Origin: Nitrospinae bacterium CG11_big_fil_rev_8_21_14_0_20_45_15
GTDB lineage: Bacteria > Nitrospinota > Nitrospinia > Nitrospinales > VA-1
Reading direction: 5' to 3'
Length of the DNA: 64,000 nucleotides
Assembly (NCBI GenBank): GCA_002787235.1
Contig: PCWG01000035.1
Location: 37,109-101,108 of the forward strand
Positions 18,196 through 27,939 of the stretch are shown here, one piece after another. Below the pieces are notes generated by a model, which worked only from the letters and a program-made list of their open reading frames with translations, did not search any database and had not been told where the DNA came from. Positions within the stretch are counted from its first letter, which is position 1. Every line of letters starts with the position of its first letter. The position numbers and the translations under genes are program-made.

Positions 18196-20385
18196 CTAGC
18201 TTCTGTGCGCAGTCCCCGCATTGGCTTTGATTCGCTCGACGTGAATCACACCTGAAACGGCATTGATGGCCGACATGGTTTTGTCCAGTTGCCCTAAATC
18301 GGAAATTTCGATCAAGAAATCAAAATACGCTCGTTTGTTTGGCCCCTGCTTGATATTTGCTCGTGTGATATTGGTCATGCAATCAGCTACGGCTTGGGTG
18401 ATTTCTGCAAGTTGGCCCGGCTTGTCCTCCGCTACGATACTGATACGCACTTCAAAACGAGTCTGCCCCTCTTCTCCCCACTCCACCGCCACGAGACGTT
18501 CGGATTCTCCACCCAGATCTCTAACGCTGGGACAATCGATATGATGTACCGTCACACCTCTGGCACGTGTGATATAACCTGCGATGGGCTCGCCCAACAC
18601 GGGATTACAACATTTTCCAATTCGCAAGTGAATATCTTCATTCAAGCACTTGACACGAATAGGACTGGCCGAGTTCTTATAGGGGCTGATCTCTTTTAGC
18701 TTAACCTGATGCAAACCTTCAATTCTACGAGCCTCCAGAACCTCGTGAGGCACCAACTTTTGAACGATTTGCAGGGGTGCTATTTTACCCACGCCGACTC
18801 CTAGAAACAAGCCTTCCAGATTCATCACTCCGGCCCCTTGCAGAACTTCGCCCATGTGTTGCTCATTGATCAATAACGATGGGTCCATTCCAAATTCACA
18901 AATGACTTTTTCCAACAACTCGCGTCCCAATTTCAAACTGCGTTCTTTATCCATGGCATTGATGTAATGAGTGATCTTGCCTTTGGCCTTGGACGTTTTT
19001 ACGAAGGAAAGCCATTCCCGGCTTGGGGAGTTTTCCTTTGAAGATGTGATTTCAACCTGGTCTCCATTGCGTAATTTAATGCGAAGGGATACTGGCTTTC
19101 CGTTGACCTTGGCGGAATGGCAGTGGTTACCGATATCTGTGTGGACGGCATAAGCAAAGTCCACCGGCGTAGCACCGCGCGGCAATGCAAGCACTTCTCC
19201 CGCAGGGGTGAACGCATAGACTTCCGTCGAAAAGAGATCGATTTTAAATGCGTTCAAAAAATCTTTCGGATTTTTTATGTCTTTTTGGTTTTCAATCAGA
19301 TGCCGTACCCAGTTCAATCGGGAATCCGTAGAACCTTCATTTTCATGCCCGATCTTCTCTTTGTATTGCCAATGCGCCGCAATGCCTTCCTCACAAATTT
19401 TGTGCATCTCCTGCGTTCTTATTTGCACTTCGATACGCTCCCCTTCAGGGCCTATCACCGTTGTATGCAAGGATTGATACTGGTTTGGTTTTGGCATCGC
19501 AATATAATCTTTGAATCGCCCCGGAATCGGTTTCCACAAAGAGTGAATCAATCCTAAAACCGCGTAACAATCTCTCAGAGAGTTTGTTAAAATACGAATA
19601 CCAATCAGGTCGTAGATCTCTTCAAACGTAATGTTCTGTTCGACCATTTTTTTGTAAATGCTGTAATCTTGCTTGGTTCGACCTTGAATCACTCCCTCAA
19701 TACCGGACTCCTTCAACTCATCTTCGATGAGAACGCAAACCTTCTCGACATAGACGGACCTAAACTCTCTTCCACGTTCCATCTTCTCGCGTATGAGAGC
19801 ATAAGCTTCCGGGGCTACATGCGGCAAACAACCACTTTCCAATTCATTTTTTATCCAGCTGATTCCCAGGCGATGAGCAATGGGTGCATAGATATCCAAA
19901 GTCTCACGCGCGATGCGGTAGCGGCTTGCTTCGGACAAAGAATCCAGCGTTTGAATATTATGAGCGCGATCTGCAAGCTTGATCAACACCACTCTAATGT
20001 CTTTGGACATGGCCAGAATCATTTTTCGATAATTTTCCGCCTGACTTTCTTCTTTGCTTGAAAACTGAATCTTGCTGATTTTGGTAACGCCGTCTACAAG
20101 CTGACAGACCTCGTCCCCAAAACGCTCCATGATTTCTTCTTTAGTGGCAAGAGTGTCTTCTATGGTATCGTGCAGTAACCCTGCGGCAACGGATTTCTCA
20201 TCCATTCGCAAACGCGTGAGGTTCCAGGCGACTTCCACAGGATGAGAAAAGTACGCCTCTCCTGATTTACGACTCTGGTTCCTGTGAGCTTTCGCGGAAT
20301 AAAAATACGCATCGAAAACCACATCTATTTCAGCGGTTGGATGATACGCCAAAATCGCATCAGCTATGTCATTCAGCTTTCTCAT
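18196..20385 (-). CDS. Bifunctional (p)ppGpp synthetase/hydrolase (Rsh/SpoT type)
   Basis: 729 residues. N-terminal HD hydrolase with His48 and the LLHDTIEDT motif (His72-Asp73) intact. The synthetase domain has GRTKQDYSIYKKM, YDLIGIRI and YQSLHT, with an RFKD motif at 290-293, which is typical of bifunctional enzymes rather than the EXDD of RelA. TGS (about 390-450), a helical/zinc-finger region with Cys-Cys near 590, and a C-terminal ACT domain (about 650-725) follow. It makes and degrades the stringent-response alarmone. It is transcribed alone, convergent with rpmB and divergent from recG. Confidence 0.95.
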   Translation of the reverse strand: MRKLNDIADAILAYHPTAEIDVVFDAYFYSAKAHRNQSRKSGEAYFSHPVEVAWNLTRLRMDEKSVAAGLLHDTIEDTLATKEEIMERFGDEVCQLVDGVTKISKIQFSSKEESQAENYRKMILAMSKDIRVVLIKLADRAHNIQTLDSLSEASRYRIARETLDIYAPIAHRLGISWIKNELESGCLPHVAPEAYALIREKMERGREFRSVYVEKVCVLIEDELKESGIEGVIQGRTKQDYSIYKKMVEQNITFEEIYDLIGIRILTNSLRDCYAVLGLIHSLWKPIPGRFKDYIAMPKPNQYQSLHTTVIGPEGERIEVQIRTQEMHKICEEGIAAHWQYKEKIGHENEGSTDSRLNWVRHLIENQKDIKNPKDFLNAFKIDLFSTEVYAFTPAGEVLALPRGATPVDFAYAVHTDIGNHCHSAKVNGKPVSLRIKLRNGDQVEITSSKENSPSREWLSFVKTSKAKGKITHYINAMDKERSLKLGRELLEKVICEFGMDPSLLINEQHMGEVLQGAGVMNLEGLFLGVGVGKIAPLQIVQKLVPHEVLEARRIEGLHQVKLKEISPYKNSASPIRVKCLNEDIHLRIGKCCNPVLGEPIAGYITRARGVTVHHIDCPSVRDLGGESERLVAVEWGEEGQTRFEVRISIVAEDKPGQLAEITQAVADCMTNITRANIKQGPNKRAYFDFLIEISDLGQLDKTMSAINAVSGVIHVERIKANAGTAHRS

Positions 20386-20567
20386 ATACCATCTTCAGGC
20401 TCGAATTTAACAAGCCTAACAAGTGCTCTATTTTTTTGTTTTTTTTGCCTTTATGGCTATTAAAGGATACCTAGAAGCCGTATTTTTGTCAAATATTGTT
20501 TCCATAAACAGGCCCTGTATAATTATCATACTAACCATTTCAGCCTATTTTAATTATACTCTTGTCC

Positions 20568-22703
20568 ATGAAACCTGAGACTGCAAAAAAGAATATTCCC
20601 TCCACCAACGATCCGCTTCAGTTTGTCAAAGGAGTTGGCCCCAAACGGGCCTTACTGTTAAAAAAACTTGGACTGGAAACCGTTGACGATGCCTTGCGTT
20701 TTCTTCCCTTCCGCTACGAAGACTTGAGCCGTGTCAAAAAAATTTCCGAACTCGTCCCGGGTGAGCACGTCACTTTGGCAGGAACCATTGCCAATACGGG
20801 AACAACATCTATGGGAATACGAAAAAAAGTTTTTGAAGTCATCGTTCAAGACGAGACCGGATTCACAAGGGCAAAATGGTTTCAGTTCACCGAAAAGTAC
20901 ATGAAGAAAAAATTTCCTGTCGGGAATTTTATCGTCCTTTCTGGCAAACCTGTTATCAACCGTTACGCAGGATCGGGTCTGGAATTTGTTCATCCCGAAG
21001 CAGAATCGTTTGCCGAAGAGTTTCCGGGAGAAGAGAGCATTGGCCAGATATTTCCCGTATACCACGCGACCGAAGGTCTGCCCATCAAAGCCTTGAGAAA
21101 CGTTATGAAGAACATCATCAACGTTTATCAAGACCGGATTGAAGAATTTCTTCCTGAGTATTTACTAGAAAAATACAATTTTCCAGGCCGTGCCCAGGCT
21201 CTCGCGAACGCTCATTTTCCACCCAAGGACACGGACACCGTGGAGCTGGAAAATTTTAAAACCGCAGAACAACAACGTTTGATCTTTGAAGAATTGTTCC
21301 TCATCCAATTGGGATTGGCTTTCAAGCGCAACCTCCGAAAAAATGAAACCTTTGGACGTGCAATGACCACGCGCGGCCCACTCATTCGTCAACTCATCAA
21401 GTTCCTTCCTTTCGAACTTACAGGCGCACAAAAAAGATCGCTTGGTGAAATCATGGAAAATCTCGAACAAAATTTTCCCATGAACCGCCTTTTACAGGGA
21501 GATGTCGGAAGCGGTAAAACCATTGTCGCCTTGACCGCACTTCTCACCGCAGTGGATAACGGCAGACAGGGCGCGATGATGGCCCCCACGGAACTCTTGA
21601 GCGAACAGCATTTCTCCAGCCTGCTTCCCTTTTGCCAAAAGCTTGGCGTCTCCATTGAACTGGCGACGGCAACAGGAACCGCTAAAGATCGACGTGAACT
21701 CCGCGAAAAAATAGCCAATGGAACAGCGCAGATTGTCGTTGGAACACACGCGCTCATTCAGGAAGGCGTCAACTTCAATGACCTCGGTCTCATTGTTGTG
21801 GATGAACAGCATCGCTTCGGGGTACTGCAACGCGATGCGATTGGCAAAAAAGGCAACCAGCCACACGCGCTCATCATGACAGCCACCCCCATCCCGCGCT
21901 CGTTGTCACTCACTCTCTACGGAGACTTCAGCGTATCCTATCTCGACGAATTGCCTGCGGGCAGACAACCCATAAAAACACAAATCTTTTATGAAAAAAC
22001 CCGCGAGAAAGCGTATGCCCTGCTCTATAAAGAAATACTGAAAGGCGGGCAGGCCTATATCGTTTGCCCTTTGATCGATGAGTCCGAAAAGTCCAGCCTC
22101 AAAGCCGTTGTTGAAACTCTGGCATATGTCAAAATGAAATTCCCAGATGTTTCCGCCGAATTGATACACGGGAAAATGAAACGTGAAGAGCGACAAAAAA
22201 TCATGTCCGATTTTCAGCTGGGACTGGTGCAGGTGCTGGTCGCCACCACCGTCATCGAGGTCGGAATCGACGTGCCCAACGCATCAGTGATCATGATCGA
22301 ACATTCGGAACGTTTCGGTCTGTCGCAATTGCACCAGTTGCGAGGGCGTGTCGGTCGCGGGGAACGTGCTTCGCACTGCCTCCTCATCGCATACTATCCA
22401 TTGACGGAAGAAGGAAAAGCACGACTCAATGCCATGAAAGTATTTTCGGACGGATTCTCCATCGCGGAAGAAGATCTAAAAATTCGCGGGCCGGGCGATT
22501 TTCTCGGTGCGAGACAATCGGGCATGCCCTTTCTAAGAATGGCCAATTTGTTGAGAGATTTTGAATGGATAGAAATCGCTCGCAACGAAGCCAAACATAT
22601 CATGGAAAATAATCCTGAATTAAACACACCCGATCTGAAAAAATTGAAACAGGCATTGGGCCATTATCTTGGTGATAAACTGGATTTGATCAACGTGATC
22701 TGA
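20568..22703 (+). CDS. recG: ATP-dependent DNA helicase RecG
   Basis: 711 residues from the ATG at 20568 (a TTG two codons earlier is possible). The N-terminal wedge domain contains the helix-hairpin-helix-like FVKGVGPKRALLLKKLG and an OB fold. Superfamily 2 helicase motifs follow: Walker A GDVGSGKT near residue 312, DEQH near 411, TATPIPR, the C-terminal ATTVIEVGIDVPNA and QLRGRVGRG motifs, and the terminal GPGDFLGARQSG. It remodels stalled replication forks and Holliday junctions. Its length is normal. Confidence 0.96.
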   Translation: MKPETAKKNIPSTNDPLQFVKGVGPKRALLLKKLGLETVDDALRFLPFRYEDLSRVKKISELVPGEHVTLAGTIANTGTTSMGIRKKVFEVIVQDETGFTRAKWFQFTEKYMKKKFPVGNFIVLSGKPVINRYAGSGLEFVHPEAESFAEEFPGEESIGQIFPVYHATEGLPIKALRNVMKNIINVYQDRIEEFLPEYLLEKYNFPGRAQALANAHFPPKDTDTVELENFKTAEQQRLIFEELFLIQLGLAFKRNLRKNETFGRAMTTRGPLIRQLIKFLPFELTGAQKRSLGEIMENLEQNFPMNRLLQGDVGSGKTIVALTALLTAVDNGRQGAMMAPTELLSEQHFSSLLPFCQKLGVSIELATATGTAKDRRELREKIANGTAQIVVGTHALIQEGVNFNDLGLIVVDEQHRFGVLQRDAIGKKGNQPHALIMTATPIPRSLSLTLYGDFSVSYLDELPAGRQPIKTQIFYEKTREKAYALLYKEILKGGQAYIVCPLIDESEKSSLKAVVETLAYVKMKFPDVSAELIHGKMKREERQKIMSDFQLGLVQVLVATTVIEVGIDVPNASVIMIEHSERFGLSQLHQLRGRVGRGERASHCLLIAYYPLTEEGKARLNAMKVFSDGFSIAEEDLKIRGPGDFLGARQSGMPFLRMANLLRDFEWIEIARNEAKHIMENNPELNTPDLKKLKQALGHYLGDKLDLINVI

Positions 22704-22759
22704 ACAACAAACGCATCTTATTTTTTCGTAGGCCTCGCCTACCTGAATCGTGCTTCCAC

Positions 22760-23137
22760 ATGAAAATAAATTTTCAATTCAACCGCGCCGATCTGGTCCT
22801 GATAACAGCACTGGCAATCTTGAATTTGTTCTTGCTGTTCCACAACCCAATGAACGAAGCCGGGAACTATGCTGTAATTCAGGTGAATCAAAAAGAATTT
22901 GCACGCGCCGCACTCTCTAATAATCAGATCATCAAAGTTCCAGGCCCTCTTGGAATCACCGAAGTACAAATTGAGGACGGTCGTGCGAGAATCATCAAAT
23001 CGCCCTGTCAAAATAAAATATGCATCAAATCAGGATACATCCAATACGCCGATCGCATTTCCGCCTGCATTCCCAATCGAGTGCTCGTACGCATCGTCGG
23101 CGTTTCCAGAGAAACTGTCGATACCATTGTCGGATAA
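22760..23137 (+). CDS. NusG domain II-containing membrane-anchored protein
   Basis: 125 residues. An N-terminal transmembrane segment (about 11-29) is followed by a NusG-domain-II fold (about 35-122) with the family's CQNKICIKSGYI motif, where C-x4-C lies in a strand turn, then ISACIPNRVLVRI. These periplasm-facing proteins are widespread and of unknown function, often near lipid or FAD-transfer genes. It is followed 30 bases later by an exported peptidase gene and probably shares its transcript. Confidence 0.8.
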   Translation: MKINFQFNRADLVLITALAILNLFLLFHNPMNEAGNYAVIQVNQKEFARAALSNNQIIKVPGPLGITEVQIEDGRARIIKSPCQNKICIKSGYIQYADRISACIPNRVLVRIVGVSRETVDTIVG

Positions 23138-23167
23138 ACCGCTAATAACTCTTTCTACCAATTAACT

Positions 23168-25273
23168 ATGCGTTCCACTTTCTTATTTCTTTTATTGTTT
23201 TTAACGTTTGGCACTGCTGGAAATGTTCTGGCTTCGCAACCCCTGCATCATCAAATTGAAATCGAGTTACAGCCCGATAGCTCCAGCCTGCAAGCGGTCG
23301 ATCGCGTCACCGTCGTTTCTTCATCAAACAAGTCCAGCGACATCGTTTTTTTTCTGGATAAAAATTTAAAAATCAGTTCTCTCGAATTGCCGTCCGATCT
23401 CTCCTATTCTATTTCGCTCAAGGAGGACGAACCTTCAATCCATTTGATTCATATTCAAAAGAATTCGCAGAGCGACTGGCCCGATCCCTTGTCCCTGACA
23501 TTTCATTACGCAGGGCCCTATGCGACTGAATCGGACAAACAAAATCCTGAAATATTTCTGTCCGGCTCCCATAATTTCTATCCACAATTGAATACCGATG
23601 CGCCTGAGTTAATGACTTTCGAAATGACGACAACACTGCCCGCAGGCTGGTCGGCTGTCAGTCAGGGTGAAAAATCTCCAGGACTTGTTGCAGACACAAG
23701 AACCCGGACAACCTGGAGAAATGCGCATCCAAACAATGAGATTTTTCTCATCGCCAATCATTATTATGAGTACGAAGATATTTGGGAAAACGTGTCCCTG
23801 CAAGCCTATCTCCTGCAAGACGATCCCGAACTGGCGCAACGTTACCTGACGGCGACAAAAAAATATCTCGCCATGTTCTCCGCATTGCTTGGCGTCTACC
23901 CCTACCCCAAATTTGCACTGGTCGAAACGCCCGGGCCTGCCGGGTACGGAATGCCCTCGTTCACCTATCTTGGATCGAGAGTGATTCGCCTGCCCTTCAT
24001 TCTCGAAACTTCTTACCCGCACGAGATACTCCACAATTGGTGGGGCAATGGCGTGTTTTACGATCCACGTTCTACAAACTGGTCGGAAGGTTTGACCTCT
24101 TATCTCGCCGATCATTTCCTGCAGGCCGTTAAAGGGCAGGGTCCGCAATACCGCTTTCAGGAACTGATGAAGTACGACAGTTATGTGAATGCTGAAAACG
24201 ATTTTTCTATCGATCAATTTCGTTTCGCCGAGAGCCCGGCAGAGCAAGCCATAGGCTATGGAAAAACTTTGATGACTCTGCACATGCTGAGATTGCAATT
24301 GGGAGATGCCCCCTTTCTTGAGGGATTGCGACGGTTCTACAAACAATACCGTTTTCAGTATGCCGACCTGAAGGCAATGAGAAATACTTTTGAATCGGTC
24401 TCCCACACTGACTTGAAATATTTTTTTGAACAATGGACGCAACAAATCGGCGCACCGCAAATAGAATTGAGTTCTGCGGAATTCAGCCCTGCCGGAGAAG
24501 GCTTTGAACTCAATCTGACCATCACTCAAAAAAATTCAAAACCCTATTCATTGCAACTGCCCATCGCTGTATGGGAAGAAGGCAAAGAGCAACCCCTCTT
24601 GATACGCTTGAACGTTAAAGATGCGAGCCAATCCTTTCGCATCGAATTGCTTGCAAAACCCACCGCCGTTCTGATTGATCCGTACACAGACCTGTTTCGA
24701 AAGTTGAATGAAGGAGAAATCCCCGCTAGCATCGGGCAAACTTACGGAGCGCAAAAACAAATCGTATGGCCCTCTTCAGAGGAAGACAAATTAAACTCTG
24801 CTTATCAAAATTTAGCGGTGGGTCTGGTGGGGAATTCAGAAATGCTTACAGGCGATCCATCGACTCTGCCTGAAGGAAGTCTTTGGCTGTTGGGAAGGAA
24901 CCATCCTCTGAAAGAAAAGCTGAAATCCAACTTGAGCGAACGCGGATTCCAATTCGACTCCATAGGAGTGACGATTGAAGGCAAGCATTATCCATGGGCA
25001 GAACATGGTTTCGTCTTCACCCTGCCCCGCTTTGATGGGCAAAAGGGAACGCTCAGCTGGATCGTTGCCGGAACTGAGAAAAGCGTTCCCGGACTGATAC
25101 GAAAATTACCGCATTACAGCAAATACGGCTACCTCGTATTCAAAGGAGATGCCCCCGACAACCAGGTCAAAGGCCAGTGGCAGGCCACACCCTCTGGCAG
25201 AGAAAAAGTATTCGCACCGGGCAAGCACATCCTTCCCACGCAAAAACCTCTCCATGCGGAAAGTGTCGAATGA
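23168..25273 (+). CDS. Exported M1-family (gluzincin) metallopeptidase
   Basis: 701 residues with a signal peptide (about 1-22). The zinc motif HEILHNWWGNG starts at His285, with His289 and a downstream Glu in WSEGLTSYLADHF at about 307. The spacing is HExxH-x17-E, one residue shorter than in classical aminopeptidase N. Beta-sandwich regions flank the catalytic core, and a C-terminal domain of about 200 residues has no recognised fold. The GAMEN-type exopeptidase motif is replaced by PAGYGMPSFTYLG. It likely trims peptides in the periplasm; peptidase specificity is unknown. Confidence 0.85.
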   Translation: MRSTFLFLLLFLTFGTAGNVLASQPLHHQIEIELQPDSSSLQAVDRVTVVSSSNKSSDIVFFLDKNLKISSLELPSDLSYSISLKEDEPSIHLIHIQKNSQSDWPDPLSLTFHYAGPYATESDKQNPEIFLSGSHNFYPQLNTDAPELMTFEMTTTLPAGWSAVSQGEKSPGLVADTRTRTTWRNAHPNNEIFLIANHYYEYEDIWENVSLQAYLLQDDPELAQRYLTATKKYLAMFSALLGVYPYPKFALVETPGPAGYGMPSFTYLGSRVIRLPFILETSYPHEILHNWWGNGVFYDPRSTNWSEGLTSYLADHFLQAVKGQGPQYRFQELMKYDSYVNAENDFSIDQFRFAESPAEQAIGYGKTLMTLHMLRLQLGDAPFLEGLRRFYKQYRFQYADLKAMRNTFESVSHTDLKYFFEQWTQQIGAPQIELSSAEFSPAGEGFELNLTITQKNSKPYSLQLPIAVWEEGKEQPLLIRLNVKDASQSFRIELLAKPTAVLIDPYTDLFRKLNEGEIPASIGQTYGAQKQIVWPSSEEDKLNSAYQNLAVGLVGNSEMLTGDPSTLPEGSLWLLGRNHPLKEKLKSNLSERGFQFDSIGVTIEGKHYPWAEHGFVFTLPRFDGQKGTLSWIVAGTEKSVPGLIRKLPHYSKYGYLVFKGDAPDNQVKGQWQATPSGREKVFAPGKHILPTQKPLHAESVE

Positions 25274-25283
25274 ATGTCCGTCT

Positions 25284-26984
25284 TTATCGAATGCGATTTA
25301 AAACAGCAAGCGTTTCGTAAAGTCGAGGCAAAACAAACAATCCTGTGTTGTAGGGCGCAATGGATGTCAATCCCGTATCTTCAATCTCATGAAAAATTTT
25401 TCGCAAACCGGCAACGTCGCTTAATTCGGAATCGTTTTGCAATTCGCGCAGTTTCCGTAGTACCCAACCGCAAATTATCAACTGCCCCTCTTCCTGCAAC
25501 TGTTCCAAACCTTGCGTGTCCACTTCATGATTACCCAGCGTGAGGAACGACAAACCGCGTGTTTGAATGACAACGTCTTTATTACCTCTGGAAAAATCGA
25601 TACGTTCTAAACCACGCCGCCTCTGAACGACCGTTGGGAATGGATGTGTGGTTTCCTTGACTCTTCTTCCCGGTTCTTTTTTGACGATCTCTTTTGCTTC
25701 TTCCGTTACCCATCTCGGTCTATAATTTTCCATCGCAATCACTTGCGTTGCGGGTTCAAAATAGTCGCCACAGCCTCCCATGACCAACAAAATTCCAAGA
25801 CCCAGTTTTTGGTGAATCTCTTCCACACGATCCAGAAAAGGCGTGATCGGTTCCATATCGGAACGGATCAAAGCCTGCATCCGTGCGTCGCGAATCATGA
25901 AGTTGGTCGCACAGGTGTCCTCATCCATCAATAAAAATTCCGAGCCCGATTCGATCGCTTCAATGATATTCACCGCTTGAGAAGTCGAGCCGCTGGCCGA
26001 ACGGGTAGTGAAATGCTGAGTGGAGGCCACCGAAGGCAATCTGCCCATAAAACCAGAAAGATCGATATCTTGTACCGGACGACCGTCTTCCGCGCGTATT
26101 TTAACCGCCGAGCTTACGGTTGCAATGCGTTCGCGTCCGTCCCCAGAAATATGTGGATGAATGGCCGACTGAATCGCATTCAGCAAAGCACTCTTGCCAT
26201 GAAATCCACCGCCTACGATCAAATGGATTCCCTTGGGAATCGGCATTCCTTCCACTCTCCCCGCATGAGGCAACTCCACACAAGCCGACATTCCCTGTGG
26301 AGCTTGAAAAAGAACCGCCTGTTCTTCCAAAGGCAAATCACTGTGTCCCGCCGCTCGCGGCAGTAACGATCCGTTGGCGACGAACGCTGACCAATCGTTT
26401 TCATGCAACAAGGTTTGCAATGCCATAAAATCTTCCAGCGTGGCAATGGACCTTTCGATGCAGGCGAAATCCAGCGCATCTGGAAGCAATGATTTTCCCC
26501 ATACAGGTTGAATGAATTCTTCAAACATTCGCAAACATTCCATTTCAAGAATCGACCTGCCACTTGCGGGCAGACCTGCAAAAAAAATCAAAGTTAAGCG
26601 TTGATCTTCAATCCTCGCGCCACTCCGGCAAAGAACCGCTTGTCCTACCGGTTGCACACCAATGACTCCACTTTTACCCGTTCCTTTGATCTTTAATGTG
26701 GAATTCCTGATATTGCGATTCAATTCGCGTAGCAAGAAATCCTCCAATGCCAGCTGTCTAACCGGTGTGTCAAAATAACATTCAGGAAAACCAACAGCAC
26801 CCAGATCCAATGACACCGAAAGCCGTGTCGGTTGCGCAAAAGGATCGCCTTGAACGTGTTCAAAACACACATCGAGAGGAGAAAATTTAAAAGCACTGCC
26901 CTGCAATTCTTTATAGGCCTTGTAACCTCGTCCCTTCAATCTTATGATGCGTTCCTTCAAAACAGAAGGCATTTGAATTTTCAT
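25284..26984 (-). CDS. Predicted ATPase of the ABC class (COG3044 family)
   Basis: About 566 residues from the ATG at 26984; the frame extends to 27062, but that would overlap the upstream gene. The fold has an N-terminal domain (SVLKERIIRLKGRGYKAYKEL... LSVSLDLG), a P-loop GGGFHGKSALLNAIQ and the ABC-like LLMDEDTCATNFMIRD Walker B with SGSEFL. The DVVIQTRGLSFLTLG C-terminal part is typical of this stand-alone, non-transporter ATPase family. Function unknown; DNA or RNA association has been suggested for ABC-type soluble ATPases. It follows a radical SAM gene by 10 bases, so they form an operon. Confidence 0.85.
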   Translation of the reverse strand: MKIQMPSVLKERIIRLKGRGYKAYKELQGSAFKFSPLDVCFEHVQGDPFAQPTRLSVSLDLGAVGFPECYFDTPVRQLALEDFLLRELNRNIRNSTLKIKGTGKSGVIGVQPVGQAVLCRSGARIEDQRLTLIFFAGLPASGRSILEMECLRMFEEFIQPVWGKSLLPDALDFACIERSIATLEDFMALQTLLHENDWSAFVANGSLLPRAAGHSDLPLEEQAVLFQAPQGMSACVELPHAGRVEGMPIPKGIHLIVGGGFHGKSALLNAIQSAIHPHISGDGRERIATVSSAVKIRAEDGRPVQDIDLSGFMGRLPSVASTQHFTTRSASGSTSQAVNIIEAIESGSEFLLMDEDTCATNFMIRDARMQALIRSDMEPITPFLDRVEEIHQKLGLGILLVMGGCGDYFEPATQVIAMENYRPRWVTEEAKEIVKKEPGRRVKETTHPFPTVVQRRRGLERIDFSRGNKDVVIQTRGLSFLTLGNHEVDTQGLEQLQEEGQLIICGWVLRKLRELQNDSELSDVAGLRKIFHEIEDTGLTSIAPYNTGLFVLPRLYETLAVLNRIR

Positions 26985-26994
26985 AAAATAACTT

Positions 26995-27852
26995 TCAATT
27001 TCGGGTAAATTTTCCTGCAAAACCGTCAGAAGACACACCCACCGGCAAATAGTTTCGGGCAATGTTCGCCATTCGATCCCGGTAAGAAAGAAGAATCGAT
27101 TCCTTATTCACCTCTGCCATGACTTTAGGGAGTTCTGTTTTTAAAGTGCGGTTGCCATCTTCCGTACCGTCACCTAAAATGAAGTGATCTAGTATCACCG
27201 CACCAACACCCTCACTGGCTAGAAGTTGAAAAAACAAGTCAGGATTTCTTAATGGGTACAGTGGCGATAAACACGCAACGGTGGCGATGCCCTGCTTGCT
27301 GAAAAGTACCAGGGCCTGCAATCTTTTGTCCAACGAACACGGCGGTGGGGGCAGTCCCGGTAAACTGTCCCGATCTCCTTCTATGGATATATGGATCCGC
27401 AGATTGCAAAGCCGAGATAATTTCAGAATGTATTCTGCATCATCAACAATCCTGTCTGTATGCGTTTGCAAAATCAAAACATCAGGGGGATCATCAATCA
27501 TAGCGAAAAGAAGCTTCTTCGTGACATGATATTTTTGCTCGGCCGGTTGCCAGGGGTCGGTTGAGCTTGATAAAAAAATAGAAAACGGGATTCCGCGTTT
27601 TTTCGCCCAGGCACGTTCTGCACTTGCAGTTTCCCGGTAAACCTCATCCGCGTTTACTTTCACATCTACAAAACGGCCCCATTCCCTGGACTGCATAATC
27701 CAGGGATTGAATTGGACGTAGCAGGCCACTCCGCATGACGATCGGCCAAATCCGCACCCGATATAGGGATTGAGAGAGTGAGAAACCACTTGCGCAAGAT
27801 ATCCGCCAGCACGTGTCAAAATAGACCGACAATGAATTTCTTTTATGATCAT
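26995..27852 (-). CDS. SplB-like radical SAM protein with an unusual cysteine spacing
   Basis: 285 residues resembling the spore photoproduct lyase-like/Rv2578c-type radical SAM family: NPYIGC at the start of the cluster loop, FLSSSTDPWQPAEQK, LILQTHTDRIVDD, RIHISIEGDR and VACLSPLYPLRNPD. The cluster-binding segment has three cysteines spaced C-x6-C-x3-C instead of C-x3-C-x2-C, i.e. five extra positions in the loop. It is upstream of the ABC-class ATPase with a 10-base gap. The reaction is unknown. Whether the cluster is held by these three cysteines is an inference. Confidence 0.8.
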   Translation of the reverse strand: MIIKEIHCRSILTRAGGYLAQVVSHSLNPYIGCGFGRSSCGVACYVQFNPWIMQSREWGRFVDVKVNADEVYRETASAERAWAKKRGIPFSIFLSSSTDPWQPAEQKYHVTKKLLFAMIDDPPDVLILQTHTDRIVDDAEYILKLSRLCNLRIHISIEGDRDSLPGLPPPPCSLDKRLQALVLFSKQGIATVACLSPLYPLRNPDLFFQLLASEGVGAVILDHFILGDGTEDGNRTLKTELPKVMAEVNKESILLSYRDRMANIARNYLPVGVSSDGFAGKFTRN

Positions 27853-27939
27853 ATAAACTCAAGTCGAATTAAAGTTTCCGAACCTGCTACAATACCCTGC
27901 CCATTATTATAAGACATACAAAAGGTTGGAAAACATTCT

